A DNA stretch of 64,000 bases, from assembly GCA_023512835.1 (NCBI GenBank), contig CM042087.1, forward strand, positions 43,146,017 through 43,210,016. Direction: 5' to 3'. Of the stretch, positions 49,149 through 62,128 are shown piece by piece. The position numbers and the translations under genes were made by a program. This stretch comes from Taxillus chinensis (taxonomy: Eukaryota > Streptophyta > Magnoliopsida > Santalales > Loranthaceae). Below the pieces are notes generated by a model that worked only from the letters and a program-made list of their open reading frames with translations, was not told the DNA's origin and ran no database searches. Within the stretch, counting starts at the first letter, position 1; each line of letters starts with the position of its first letter.

Positions 49149-49267
49149 ATGGATTTGGATAAATGGATTTCCAAGGTCAAAGAAGGCCAGCATCTTCTCG
49201 AAAACGAACTTCAGCTTCTCTGCGAATACGTCCGTAATATTTTCTTTCTTCCCCTATTTTCCTGTAA

Positions 49268-49312
<45 letters not shown>

Positions 49313-52300
49313 TTTGCGTGGGTATATATATATATGTCTATATTTCCATAATCCATAACCTGGGTTTTGCTTTTCCATCAGTCTCCTTTAATTTTGTGCA
49401 CCCCCCTGCAAACACAGAATCTAGGGTTTACTTTTGGGATTCGGATCTGTTCCTTCTCTTATATGTTGGGTCTCTTTTGGTTTGACCCTTACGTCATCAT
49501 TTCAATGTCCATGCCTTTTATTTTCTTCTTATTGTTAAAATTTTGTAATCCTTTATGGGGATTTATTATTGTTGTTGCATTTAAACTCGTGGGGCATTTA
49601 AGAAATTATTGCTTGAATTGGATTTGGTTTATAGGGTGTTTGAAACATCTGAACTGACTGTGGGAGTTTTTTTTTTTTTTTTTTGGCTTTTTGTTTATAA
49701 ACACATGTTTTCTGTTTATTTGCAAAAATAATCGAGTTTCTGATTTGTTGGGGGCCAGGTGAAAGAGATCCTCATCGAGGAGTCTAATGTGCAGCCTGTC
49801 AATAGTCCGGTCACTGTTTGTGGGGACATACATGGGCAGTTCCATGATCTTATGAAGCTCTTCCAGACAGGAGGTCATGTACCAGACACAAATTATATCT
49901 TCATGGTACAATAAATTTTAATTCATTTCCCCCTTATTCTATAAATGCACAAAATTATGCAATCCCTCCTATGAAAGTTCAATTCATATTGGATGACTGT
50001 TTGCTTTTCTGCAGACTGACTAGCCTTTTTAATTTTGGCAGGGTGATTTTGTCGATCGAGGGTACAACAGCCTTGAAGTTTTCACAATTCTCTTGCTCCT
50101 CAAAGCAAGGTGATGGTTTCATATCTACTTAATACACGAATCTGGCTGGCTATTGCGCATACTTGTCACGTGAATGAGTTGTAATGACAGTTCCCCTACT
50201 TGGAAACCTGCACAAGCATAATTTTTGTTGCTTAAAAAACCTAGTTTTTTATATTTAATTTATTTGTGTACCCTCATATGCTTCTGAATTCTTGTTATTT
50301 TTTGGAAAATTTATTTATTTATCACTTTTCCTTTGAAGATAAATGATATGTTTCAACCAATGAGCATTAGCTCGATTGGTACTTTCCTGTTTTCCCTTGG
50401 TGGTGATCATTGTTTTGACTCTCCCCTTCCCTTTCCCTAGGTCTTTGTTGTAAACCAAAGGAGGAAAAACACACTTTGTCAAGATTCGTTATTGTGCAGC
50501 CCCCCTCCAGTGGCACAGGGACACATCTAAACATTGTCCAACATTTTAAAATAAAATGTAAAATTATTAATCATTATTTTTGTTCAGCAGATAATTTGAA
50601 AGAAATGGAAAATTATGGATCATGATTCCTATGCCATTAACAAAAAATGGTGAAATTTGTAGCCCTCGAAATATTAAATATATGATAGGTATTCACTGTT
50701 TTAATTAAACCTACTGAACACAATTCAATTATAGAGACAAATTATTAGAAACAGCCATAGCAAGCTAATTTCCCCAAATAAATTGTGAACAAAGTTGAAT
50801 GATTTTTACAAGTGATACGTGTAGTTGTGCTTAACTGCTGCTTTCATCTGTATTTAAATATTCTTCCTGCCATATGATTTTGATAAATATGTAATTGTTG
50901 GTTTGCTGTTGGTGCTTTGCTCAGATACCCGGCCAACATTACTCTTTTGCGTGGGAATCATGAAAGTAGGCAACTAACCCAGGTATGCTTTATAATATGA
51001 CTTGCTTCTTTGATATTATCACTTTGCTTTCCCAGATGTTACCATTGTAAGATATTTGCTGACAATTTGATATCCATCTATGCACAAGAGAAGTAGAGAT
51101 TTAGATATGGTTACAAAGCAAATAGGTGGAGGCCTGGTGCTTTTAAGATGAAACAATAAAACTGGTTTTGTTAGCTCATTTGTTTTATTTTGTTTTGTTT
51201 TTTACACTGTGGATTTTTCCAAAATATCCATTGGAGTAATGAATAAATTAATTGTGGACATTTGTGGTTTGCTGACAGTCTCTATGAGCAGTATATAAAA
51301 TTTTATTGTTGGCAAATTCAAAAAATCCAACGGACAACTTTAAAAAGGCTGATTATTCTGGATGGCTGCAAATCCTTCAAGCTAAAATCACAAGTCTTGT
51401 TTTTTATTATTTTATTTATGTACTCATGATACAACTTTACCAATCTAAGCGTACCCAGATTCATTATTTGTAATTTCCAGGTTTATGGCTTTTATGATGA
51501 GTGCCAGAGGAAATACGGAAATGCCAATGCATGGCGGTACTGCACTGATGTTTTTGATTATCTAACCCTTTCAGCAATTATAGATGGAACTGTAAGCCTC
51601 TCTTACATTCGTTCCCTTCCCTGTGTTTGCATAATATGTGCATAAGGGCATTCATAGCAGTCTATTCAAAACTATTTTAACAGAAAGTATTCTTTCTGTT
51701 ATTTTAATTATCTACTTTTTAGGGTACACTTTTTGGCCTCTTTACCTTAACAGTATACTTTTATTATTTGATTAAAATATTATTTTTCAAACGAAAGAGG
51801 AGAGAGAAAGTAGGGGGAGAGAAATTGAAAAAAAGAGAGAAAATATAATTATTTAAAGAGTATGGATGAAATAGTAAATGTTAAATTTGAAAGAAAATTG
51901 TTCATAATGTTAAATTTTTTGTTAGAATGAAGAGGCTGAAAAGCATTATTTTAAAGCATTTTTTGTTAAATTACCTATTCAAACTAACAAAAAAATTCCA
52001 TTTAGAGAAACTGCGATGAATGCTCTAAGATTGTAAAATGCAATTAAACTTGCAAGCAAATATCTATATGTTTTTTTTTGAAGAATTTTGATTCTGTCAT
52101 ATTAAATATTTTTGAAATTACAGGTACTTTGTGTTCATGGTGGTCTTTCTCCTGATGTTCGAACAATTGATCAGGTCTCCATTGTTCATCTTTAGTTTAA
52201 TAGTGCATGTATTTGTCACTAGTCATAAGCTTATGAATATTTTATTACTATATCAAAATTTTCAAATTTAGTACCTAAAAATTTGATATAAAAAGGTAGT

Positions 52301-55300
52301 TTTCAAGTAAGCATTCACCTGTCTTATCAACTCAGATTCTTATAGAAGCCCACATGCTCAAGTTTTGCAAAAGGCATTTATTCCATCTGGAAGCTGGTAA
52401 AGAGATGCTAACTAAGGATAATTTTGTTTTACTTGGATAGTTTTAGTATCTGTGTTGCCCATGTTGGAATCAGAAAATTATAACATAAACATGTTAAGTA
52501 AAGAATATTGTTTCCTTATTGCTGATGCCGTTGCAGTTACTATTCCATGCAAAATGATGTTGAGTGTTCCGTGCTGATGCAATTGTAGCATGAACTAGTT
52601 AAACTTTTTATGCAGTTATGGGTTTCTTAGATTTTGTTTTAGTTTGAGGTTTTCTGTCTAAAGACTATGAGTAATTGTTTTTCAGATACATTTTACAAGT
52701 CAGTGCAGTTAGTTCTAGTTTTTAGATACAAACAATCTTAGACTTAAACAAAACGTAGGAAACCCAAAATTTATGTCAAGCCCAATTAGCTGGAAACTCA
52801 GAAATAGGTTATTAATACCTGTTTCTTGGTAGAAAGTTTCAATGAGATGAATTTAAATTTTCCCAGGAAATGGTAGCATCTCTCTCTTGTAGGTGATTTT
52901 TTGATAATTTTTTTTTTGTATCTAATGTTTATTCTATATTCCTCTTCACACCTAAATAAACCTCATTTGGTCTCCACATCCTTTTCTTGGGCTTCCAATG
53001 CATAATGGTCCTGTTTGTCATTGCACCCATCAAATGGGCATATATTTCTGGGCAAGTTACTTGCAATTAACAAACCAGAGTTAAAACAATTGGTCCCCAA
53101 CTTTCAATTAGCAAACCAGATTCAGGACAATTGGTCCCCATGAGCTCTGATCCATCACCCCCTTTCTTTTTTACATTGCTTCATTGTGGTGAACTTACAT
53201 GGATGAATCCTTGAGGCTTAAGCACATCTTTCACTGCTGCTTGCTCACTCACTCAATGGGTTCTGTCATGCATAGTGTCTTTGACTTTGACACTTTTATT
53301 AACTACATATTTGGATTTAGACTACTGTGACATGAGGAGGCACACATTGTATAGAATAAATTTAAATCAAAATAACCACAATTACACAATCAACCATCTC
53401 TAATTTATATAACTGTTAATAGTATAAGGATTGCAGTTCGAGAAGAATGAGGGTATTATAGGAAATTAAAATTTTATTATATTGATGATGATAATAGGAA
53501 GAACATAGAGATAAAAGGGAAGTGGAAGAAGCAATAAAGAAAGGAGAGAGGGAGAGGGAATTTGCTTCATGTATGGAATGGGCAAAAATCTTTTTACTGC
53601 AAAGATCAACTCTCAATTATATGGTAAAGGCATTTCATTACAGTTGGTCTTAAGTAGGTGTAATCTCCTTCGGTTAAGATCCGAAATAATGTATTATAGT
53701 TCTCATATAGTCAAAGGCTTGGGTATTTAGTTAGCCTTTCCGATACTTTCCCAGAAGTGTGCTTCTATGGAGCTTGGAGCTTTGGCCCCATAAGCATGCG
53801 CCTTTTGGAATGGGTTTGAGCCTAACCTTGGTGACCCTTTTAACAACTATGCGTGTGACAGTTTTATTGTTTGATTTTAGAATGGCTGTTGAAATAAACA
53901 AAAAGAAAGGCTTCACATCTAAAACAGTTGGTGTTGGGAACAAAACAATAATGCATTTAATGTGAGTTGAAGTATATTTTTGCCTGGATGGTTAACTACC
54001 ATCAATGAAAATAGTATTTCACTATTCTTGACAATAGGTCCTGGGGACATTTTTGTTCATCATGCTATGGTTTCAAGTGAACCAACTTGTGCTTACAGTG
54101 GTGGTTGAACCAAGAACACGTTTGGTTTTGAATTACCATGCTATTGCTATGGATCTTCATAAACTGCACATTCTTATTCACACCTATGCCTTCTCCATCT
54201 GTGATGCTGTTTCTTATCATTTGTATCCAAGTTTTCTTGTTCCTGCCTCTAGCCTTTCTAACCACTTTAAAATTGGTTGTTTCACTGCTATTGGCGTGTT
54301 GGTGAACAGAATAGCATTTAAGACACTGTAATATGCTAACGCCTTTAAATCTCTGAAATATGCTATAAATTTGAAACTCCAATAGTACTGCAGTGATATT
54401 TAAGCAGTCTTTTCTGCCCTTACAAATCAGTTCATCGGTATTCTATAAACATGACCTCTCTTGCTCTTTGTATGTTTTCATTTGGCAGATACGGGTCATT
54501 GATAGGAATTGTGAAATTCCTCATGAGGGGCCATTTTGTGATCTTATGTGGAGTGATCCAGAGGATATTGAAACATGGGCAGTGAGTCCACGGGGAGCAG
54601 GTTGGCTTTTTGGATCAAGGGTCACCACTGAGGTAATGCACCTGTGATGTGTCCTGAATTTTATTTTCTACTAGAGTTTCTTGTTGGAATTCTGTAACTT
54701 TGTTCTTTTTCTGCAGTACAATCACATCAACAATCTTGATCTGGTTTGTCGAGCTCACCAGCTTGTTCAAGAAGGTCTTAAGTACATGTTTCAAGAAAAA
54801 GGCCTCGTAACTGTATGATCTTGTACCTTCTATCTGACGCCCTCTATTTTTATTTTTCCATTCTAAATGGCTTGATTGTTTATATTCTAGGTGTGGTCTG
54901 CACCGAATTACTGTTACCGCTGTGGGAATGTAGCTTCAATATTGAGCTTCAATGAGAATATGGTAAGATATGTTTTGAGCGTGATTGTGATTCTTGTTCT
55001 GGGAAGAGTTGAAACCTGCCCTTGGTTTGAGGAGAGTGTTAAAAGCACTATTAATAGATTTTATGTAAAAGTTTGTTTTTTATTTTTTTAAAAAGTTAAT
55101 AAAATTATTTTCACTAGAAGTTCTAATTTAACTATCTCTGTATGTTTTTTATAGTATTTTTCATTAAAAAGTACTGACTTTATTAAATTATATATAAAAA
55201 AAAGTATTTACGTTTTTAGTAACTTTTATTTTTATTTCATATTCAATTATAAAAAAAATAATAATACATAAAAAATAATATAAAGATTAATTTAATGATA

Positions 55301-55765
55301 TAAAGAGTGATTAAGAAAATTTAGTATGGTATATATTTAAAATTAAGAAAAATAATAGAGAATCTGCCGTGAATGCCCTTAGGACATTTACAATAGATTT
55401 TTAAATAAATTTTAAATTTTATAGATTTATATTATTTTTTGCTTTTTTATGTAAATATATATCATAATATATTTTTTAAATTACTCTTTATATCATTAAA
55501 ATAATATTTTATAATAATTTTATTATTTAATATTAAATAAAAGTAAAAGTTTTGGGAATGTATATGTAAGAGATTTGAAGAATTTTTTATATATAATTTA
55601 ATAATTATAAAAAATAAACAGTTTTTAATATATTTGAAAATTTAGTGGCCTTATCTGTTCTACTTGTTTTTCTTTTTGTAGGAGAGGGATGTGAAGTTTT
55701 TCACTGAGACAGAGGAGAACAACCAGATGAGAGGGCCTAGGACTGGCGTGCCTTATTTTTTATAA
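49149..55765 (+). CDS. FYPP: PP6-type Ser/Thr protein phosphatase catalytic subunit (FyPP type)
   Basis: Ten exons join in frame: 49149-49229, 49759-49905, 50042-50109, 50925-50982, 51481-51591, 52124-52174, 54489-54632, 54717-54812, 54891-54962 and 55682-55765, giving 303 residues, the usual length of plant PP6/FyPP. Metal-binding and catalytic motifs are intact: [46 protein letters not shown] and [11 protein letters not shown]. The C-terminus is TGVPYFL, as needed for carboxymethylation and subunit contact. In Arabidopsis, FyPP1/3 with SAPS and PP2AA subunits dephosphorylate phytochrome and PIN proteins and act in ABA signalling. The N-terminus [16 protein letters not shown] fits PP6 better than PP2A or PP4. 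Introns 5 and 9 contain miniature elements, and intron 6 is 2.3 kb. Confidence 0.96.
49270..49309. repeat. (TA)n microsatellite in PP6 intron 1
   Basis: About 19 TA units begin some 40 bp after the exon 1 donor. Confidence 0.95.
51646..52025. mobile_element. TAA-flanked miniature element in PP6 intron 5
   Basis: The left end GGGCATTCATAGCAGT pairs with the complement of the right end GAGCATTCATCGCAGT (13-14 of 16 positions). TAA is duplicated at 51643-51645 and 52026-52028. The interior is AT-rich and non-coding. It ends about 100 bp before the exon 6 acceptor. Confidence 0.8.
52175..54488. other. Long intron 6 of PP6
   Basis: The 2.3-kb intron holds no recognisable gene or intact element. 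A short direct repeat (aacaaaccaga/agcaaaccaga, each followed by ..acaattggtcccca) lies near 53069-53140. Open frames near 53730-54380 do not resemble known proteins. Confidence 0.5.
55042..55378. mobile_element. TTA-flanked miniature element in PP6 intron 9 (first of two)
   Basis: The left end AAAGCACTATTAATAGAT and the complement of the right end GGGCATTCACGGCAGAT are weak inverted repeats of the type at 51646. TTA flanks both ends (55039-55041, 55379-55381). Confidence 0.55.
55382..55650. mobile_element. Second TTA-flanked miniature element in PP6 intron 9
   Basis: It starts GGACATTTACAATAGAT immediately after the TTA that closes the previous element; the right end complement is GGCCACTAAATTTTC, followed by TTA (55651-55653). 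Termini are weakly conserved, so boundaries are tentative. Confidence 0.45.
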
Positions 55766-57796
55766 GCCAAGAGGTCCAATTGTCGCATTACTTGTGAATT
55801 ATTCAAAAACTAACCGTGATTTATTGCCCACCACTACTAGATTGTAAACAGATAAGATTTGGTAGGTAGACCTCCTTTTCTACAATAGCTGGATTTGAAA
55901 TTATCGACAGTGACATTGAACGGCAGTGTGCTTTGAGCTGTTTTTTGAATTTATGGGGGTTCTGCATAGTAGGGCTTGCTTATATCAGTGGTTATTTATT
56001 TCCACTTCATTGTTATCCCTTTCTCTATTGCCTTGAAATATGTTTCCCAGTCCATGCCAAACATTCATGTGTTTTCTTGAATCTTGAATGTACTATACAT
56101 GACGATAATTTGGAAATATAAAATCTGAAGGCTGGCAAAAATTATAATATAAAAATATGTTATAATTATGTCCTTTTAAAAACAAATAACATTTATTTGC
56201 AACTTTTGTAATAAAATAATATAAAATATATAAATTGAGTGGTTTTATTTTCGTTTAAAAATAAGAGAAATAATGTGTAACTGGCTTTTAGTATTATTGT
56301 TAAAATTGTGGCTTATGGCAGAATTTATTTTTAATATTTTAGATACGCTATCACGTCATTCTATGATAATATCTAACATTACTCTAAAAATAAAAAGCCT
56401 AAACTCTTGCGCCATTTCCGAAAATGAAGTCTAACTTCTCCCACTTCATTTCCAAAATTGTAGTCTAACGTCTGCCACTGCTTTTGCCAAAACTCTTGCG
56501 CCATTGCCCCCTTCAGCTAGTTCGGTGTAAAAACTAAGACTTTGCAAAGAAAAAGAAATATGATTTAATTAGTTGCTCCTAAATCAACTATCCTCTACTA
56601 AACATGTTTCAACTTTCAAGAACTAGTAAGTCTGATATATCTTATTCTCTTTTCCTTTTCAGCTCGTCAGAGATAGTTGTGACAGTTTCTTCTTCTTCTT
56701 CTTATTATTTAAATTCATACTCATCAAATCACCCAACTGCAAAATCAAGCAGGTTTTCAACACATTGGCTTTTCTAATTATTTATGTTCTTGACCCTAAA
56801 TAATTTTCATGCTTGGCAATTTATTATCCCCTTGAAGGTTTTTTTTTCTTCTCTCAATTAAAAGCATAAATAGAAAAGATTGCACGATGTGCATATTTCT
56901 TCCTAATTTTATTATAGTTGTATATTTATCAAAACATTACTTATTTACTTTTCATATCAAACACAAAAATTGAACTTTACGGACAAAATATTATTTTTAA
57001 GTTTAATTATCAAATTCATATTATAAATAAAAATCAAGGCTATAACTTGAAGGTAAAATACAAATCTTATTTAGCCGTCAGATTGTACTTGGAAATACAA
57101 TTTATCCGTGGAGCATTTTTTAAATCCGTTATACTACTAGTATCAGATTTCTTATGAAAATCTATTTCTCTTTATTTGAAGAAAAAAATATAAAAGCATC
57201 TTATCACAGAATTTATATATTTAATTTTCTTTACATGATTTATATAATATTTTTTCTAATATATTAAGAAATACTATTTACCTATAATAATTATTAAATT
57301 ATATAAAAAAAAATATACTCACTTTCACCTTTTTATAATTTTTTCTTGTATTTCATATTAAATTTTAAAAAAATTATTATTAAATAAAAAATATAAAAAA
57401 ATATTTTAATGATATAAATAGTAATTTAAAAAATTTATTGTTTTATATATTTATATATAAAAAATAATTTAAATATATAAATTTAAAGAAAATAATTAAG
57501 AGTCACGTGAGTGCTCTTAAAACTCAAATGCAAATTATTGAGTCATCAAACTATTTATTTATTATATGGAGGTAATTTAATCATCACGTTGTTAAATAAT
57601 AATTAAACTATTTGGGCCAAATAAAATATCTAAAATGCATGTGACAGTCTTTTGTTTATATCCTAAATCCCAGCGACCCCCAGTTGGGCCAGTTACGCAC
57701 AGCTCATAAAGTTGAGCACAGCTCTGGTTTTTTCATCCTGGCCACAATAACTAAGACTCAGAACCCAACAACAACAAAAAAAAAAATCAAAAGACC
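55766..57796. other. PP6 3' region and AT-rich intergenic DNA
   Basis: The first few hundred bases are the probable PP6 3' untranslated region. Short near-repeats (tgaagtctaacttctcccac and ttgtagtctaacgtctgcca) lie near 56424-56478. No gene is seen. The last 150 bp become mixed in composition before the next start codon. Confidence 0.5.
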
Positions 57797-59104
57797 ATGC
57801 CCTCCTCATCCACTGAAGATCTGGAACGGCGCTTACAATCCGCTCGCCCCTTCCTCCGGGGGGAGCTAGAATCCGTGGACCCAAAACTCCCTTCCCTTGT
57901 CGCCGTGCTCCGATCGGTGGGCGCCGGAGAGTGCTGGCACAAGCACGGCAGCTTCCTCGACCACCTCGTCGACACTTACCGCATCCTCAAGCTGTGGAAC
58001 GCCCCCGACCCCGTCTGTCTCTGCGGCCTCTTCCACTCCGCCTACTCCAACTCCTACGTCAACCTCGCCATCTTCGACCCCTCCACTGGCCGCCACGTTG
58101 TCCGCTCCCACGTCGGCCCCGCCGCCGAGCGCCTCATCCACCTCTTCTGCGTCGTCCCTCGCCAGCCCCTCATCCACGATCGCCTCCTCTTCCGCTACAC
58201 CTCCGCCGAGCTCACCCAACACCTCCGGCTCTCCGAAGCTTCCGTGAAAAGAGCGAGGGGTGGGGGAGGGAGTTCCGGGGCGGACGAGGAGTGGAGGAAA
58301 AAGCTGCGGTCGTTGCTCCCACCGGAGGGGGTCACCGTGCAGCACATCAAGACGGGGGAGGACGTGAGGGTTTCGAGGAGGGTGGTGGCTGCCTTCGTCC
58401 TCATGACCATGGCTGATTTCAGCGACCAGCTGTTTGGGTTTCAGGACGTCCTGTTTGACAACTCCGACGGACGCCTCGAGTTCTCCGGCAACAACTTCGC
58501 GGCGGCGCTGTGGCCCGGCGACGGCAAGCCCGGCCTGTGGGTGAGTTCCATATCTAGGATGGGCGCGCTTTACACCCTCATAGCTAGAGAAGAGGAGCTT
58601 TATGCCATGGAGCTGTCAGAGCAGAGGACTTGTGATGATATTGAGACTGCCGATCATCATCGGACTAGTGAGACCGAGAGAGATGACGATGATGGTGAAT
58701 TGGAGCTGGTGATACCACCTGTTTTTGAAGGGTGCACAAGGGTGTTGGACGCAGGGGAGCAGATAGGTGCCAGGGACTTGTATTGGGGAGCCGTGTGTGA
58801 TTCGGGGAACAAGGAAGGAATTGGCAGGGAGGAGGCGCTGGTGAGGAGCGTGGGGAAGAACCCATTTTTGGGGGAGCCCCGGGTGGTGCTGAGCCAGCTG
58901 TATCTGAGCCAAGGCAGGTACGAGGAAGCGGAGAAGGAGGCTGAGGAGGGGCTGAGGCTCATCCTGGAGTGGGGGAGTCCCTGGGACAAGAGAATGTCTT
59001 GGGAAGGCTGGGTCGCTTGGGCCAGAGTTTTGCTCATGAAGGCCAAAGAGAAGTCTTGGCCTCATAACGCTTGGGGCATCCTCAACTTGGGTCTCGTCCG
59101 CTAG
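57797..59104 (+). CDS. DUF6817-like HD-domain protein with C-terminal helical repeat (intronless)
   Basis: A single open frame of 435 residues, much more GC-rich in its first half than the surroundings. The N-terminal region has WHKHGSFLDHLVDTYRILKL and CLCGLFHSAYSNSYVNLAIF, a conserved plant pattern (H..H..FLDHL..GLFHSAY) with HD-phosphohydrolase-like histidines and aspartate; I associate it with DUF6817. A central segment (VVAAFVLMTMADFSDQLFGF) completes that domain at about residue 225. An acidic linker (TERDDDDGELELVIPP) follows. The C-terminus (GKNPFLGEPRVVLSQLYLSQ, GRYEEAEKEAEEGLRLILEW) looks like one or two TPR-like helical hairpins. Catalytic activity has not been shown for the family as far as I know. 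The first Met has good context and no earlier in-frame start was seen. Confidence 0.85.
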   Translation: MPSSSTEDLERRLQSARPFLRGELESVDPKLPSLVAVLRSVGAGECWHKHGSFLDHLVDTYRILKLWNAPDPVCLCGLFHSAYSNSYVNLAIFDPSTGRHVVRSHVGPAAERLIHLFCVVPRQPLIHDRLLFRYTSAELTQHLRLSEASVKRARGGGGSSGADEEWRKKLRSLLPPEGVTVQHIKTGEDVRVSRRVVAAFVLMTMADFSDQLFGFQDVLFDNSDGRLEFSGNNFAAALWPGDGKPGLWVSSISRMGALYTLIAREEELYAMELSEQRTCDDIETADHHRTSETERDDDDGELELVIPPVFEGCTRVLDAGEQIGARDLYWGAVCDSGNKEGIGREEALVRSVGKNPFLGEPRVVLSQLYLSQGRYEEAEKEAEEGLRLILEWGSPWDKRMSWEGWVAWARVLLMKAKEKSWPHNAWGILNLGLVR

Positions 59105-62100
59105 CTGAACGCATCACTCCAAATCACAAATAATGTATCACAACGAATGCATCTATCGTACTCTGCTACTACAATGCAATATTAATAATGTGTGACTCTT
59201 CTGTATGAATTTTAGAATATGAATTAAAAGTAATATTCTGTTGTGCGTGTGTAGTATATCCACACACATGTGTGTGTGGGCTCGCGCGCCGTGCGCGAAG
59301 GAAAGCAAAGTTGGTTTATGATCATTGCTAGTAGTAATGATAATGGCCGTTTGTTTATTTTATAAGTAATGATAAGCACCCATATTCGTTTGTCAAATTT
59401 AAAAAAAAAAAACGTACTCATAGTTTGAAGCCTTTTTGAGGTTTGTCAAAGTTACTTATATTAACTTTGAAAATTCGTAGAATATTAATATTAATTTATT
59501 TTAAATTTTAAAAAAATGTATTTATTTTAAAAAAAAAAAGAATATTTTTGTAACATTAACATTACTTTTGTTTTAAATTTTTTAAATACCTATTATTTTA
59601 GAATTTATAATAATATTAAAATTATAATTAATTTTATACACATCGGCTTGTTTTATTTTATTTTTTTACTTTTTTTAGCATAATTACAAATAGTTTTTTA
59701 AAACACAATATTACCTGATATAATATTATAGCAGCGACAGTGTTCCTAAACTGACTTCTTAAACTTATTTAGGGTGCCCAAGTCTTGGGGGCTTTTTTTT
59801 TTTTTTTCTTTTCCCTTGTTAGTGGTTTGGGCTCAGCCCATACATAAACCATATAAGGGTTGAATATAGCAAATAGCAATAGCCTACCCCCACATGCTTG
59901 AATGAAGTTCGGCTACATTTTACAAATTTGATCGTGATATTGGACTGGACTATTGGATTCATAAACTAAATTGAGGTGACTGATGAGTTTGGGAGTATGA
60001 ATTCAACAATTGTGTTTATGGTAGGTGATATATTTAATTCCCATAAGATTCGGGTCAAAAAATAAAACAAGTGTTTGAGAGAAATAAAAAATAAAGACTT
60101 TAATTTGAGAAATAAGAATTGGAAACTTCGAAAAATATTATTATTTTCTGAATCTAATTTCATCGATTTGAATTAAACATCATCAAGTTTCTGCAATCTT
60201 TGTCATTGGACTCCATTTGCCGCTAGAAGAAGGCCAATCAGAAAAAGTCATTCCGGCCTATGTCGTTGCGTGCCACCAGGCAAACCTCTAGCTCCGCTTG
60301 TACTCCGCCAACCGTACATGCTTCCTCAATCATGTCGGCATCGTCTCACTTTCTCATCGGACGCCACTACCTCCGTGTTACCCTGCTCAGTTGCCGTTAA
60401 AACAAGTCAACTTGGATCCAAAGAGATAGAACTAGATATTTTGATTGTTAAAAGGGAGAGGATGGAGATTAGATCCGTAAATTTCTGATCCGGTAGGATT
60501 CATAAAAAGCCAGCTTGAATACGAAGAGAATTTTATTTTTGATTGAAAAAAAAAAGAGCGTATATTATTTTTATAACTACGAGGTTTCTCTGTAATACTA
60601 CGTGTTAATCGAATTCTAATTCGTTGGGAGTGAGGACCATGCACACGTACTTATTTGGTACATTAATTCTGGCTCCCCCTTTATGGTACACCTGCGCCCA
60701 CCAGATGGTACAACTGCCTAGAGCGGTCTTTCCAGCATACCCAAATGGCGTCCTTCATCTTTCCCCTTCAATCGCCCACCCTATGTATTGTACGTTTGTA
60801 TATACGCATGTGGTGTGGTCTCTCCAGAAAGGTTGGAGTATTATTACCTCTTCAGCTAAAGTGAAGGGGGTGTGTTTAAATCAACACATTCAACGAGGTC
60901 AGACCTTATTTATTTATTTATTTAGTTTATTATTATTATTGGTTAGCCTAAAACTCCATACTCTACTTCCCATACGAATGATGCTGGTATTCATTTTAAC
61001 AAGCTAACTTTTTGTATTTTAATTAATGATATTTATTTTAAAAATTAACTGTTTTCATAGTAATTTGATGATTGATTATAAGTCACCTTTAAAAACTAAA
61101 AGATAGATAATCGTGTGTAAATTTTTATTTATTGTCTTTTATTTTATGGGGAGAAATTTAGGTAGAAACTAATGGTTGGATAAAATTTTGCATGAAATAC
61201 ATGAATACTTATGAAATATCAAAAATCAACAGTAATGATAAAGTAATATCAGTACCGAATACCCATGGGTTGACATGCTTGTCTAGAAATCATAATAGCA
61301 CAGGTTAATTTAGAATCTATTTAATATTGCTATATATTGAAAATCAACTATGCCTATCATTACGTCAACAATGAAACGTTACTGTGTGGCATAATTTGCG
61401 GAAAGAATTTATTGCATTAAAAAAATACGTTCTTTAAATGATAAAAGTTGTAACTATGAACTTGAATTCTTTCAATTTTTAAAACTATTTTACATTCATT
61501 AAATGTTTATTTAAATATTTTATTTTCTCTCTTTCTTTCTCCTCTCTTTCTATTCTTTCAACAATTTTTCATATTATATTATCATTTTATTGAATGCATG
61601 CAATGGTTAATTCAATATAAAATTATGAATAAAAAAATTAAAAGTTATATTAAAATTATAATTTTTATCAAAATATAAATATAATAATAATTAATTCAAT
61701 GTAACTATTTTAACACTGAATCCATTGCTAAAATCTCTACTTAACATGCTGTGAAATGTACTAATATGTAATATTAATTATAAACCTTTCAAAAATGTGT
61801 ATATAACATTTCAAAGGTATGTCGAGCTATTATTGGGTCAAGGTTCTTGGAGCAGCCTGCAAGTTTAGGATAATCTTTACCCCTAAATTTTAACCTAAAA
61901 GAATAAGGGAAAAAAAGAAAAGAACTTTAGATCATTATTGAAGGTGCTTATAGCTGCATGCAAGTTTAGGATAATTTTTAGCTCCCTGAAAATACAAACA
62001 CGAAAACAAAACAAAACAGCTTTAATAGCTATATATTCTTTGTCTCGACAACAATTAAATCCAAAGTAAAGATGGGTTCAATAGCCTCCAAATTCCCAAA

Positions 62101-62128
62101 GTCTCTACACGGCACCGCCTAGTCACTG
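59105..62128. other. Intergenic DNA
   Basis: The 3' region of the preceding gene includes a 16-bp CACACACATGTGTGTG palindrome at 59261-59276. The rest is AT-rich; a GC-richer patch at 60240-60480 and another at 60640-60880 contain open frames that resemble no family. A short repeat (gcaagtttaggataatntttann) occurs near 61859 and 61961. No gene is seen. Confidence 0.5.

Noticed and set aside
49039..49485. 148-codon frame with a poly-Lys stretch over the PP6 5' end
   Set aside because: It is a shifted frame across the (GAA)n leader, exon 1 and the (TA)n intron.
57866..58416. Several 100-160 codon frames overlapping the DUF6817-like gene
   Set aside because: They are low-complexity shadows (Ser/Thr/Pro or Val/Gly/Glu-rich) of a GC-rich coding region; the 435-codon frame has the conserved motifs.
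59261..59276. Palindrome CACACACATGTGTGTG as a regulatory site
   Set aside because: It is explained by adjacent CA and TG simple repeats.
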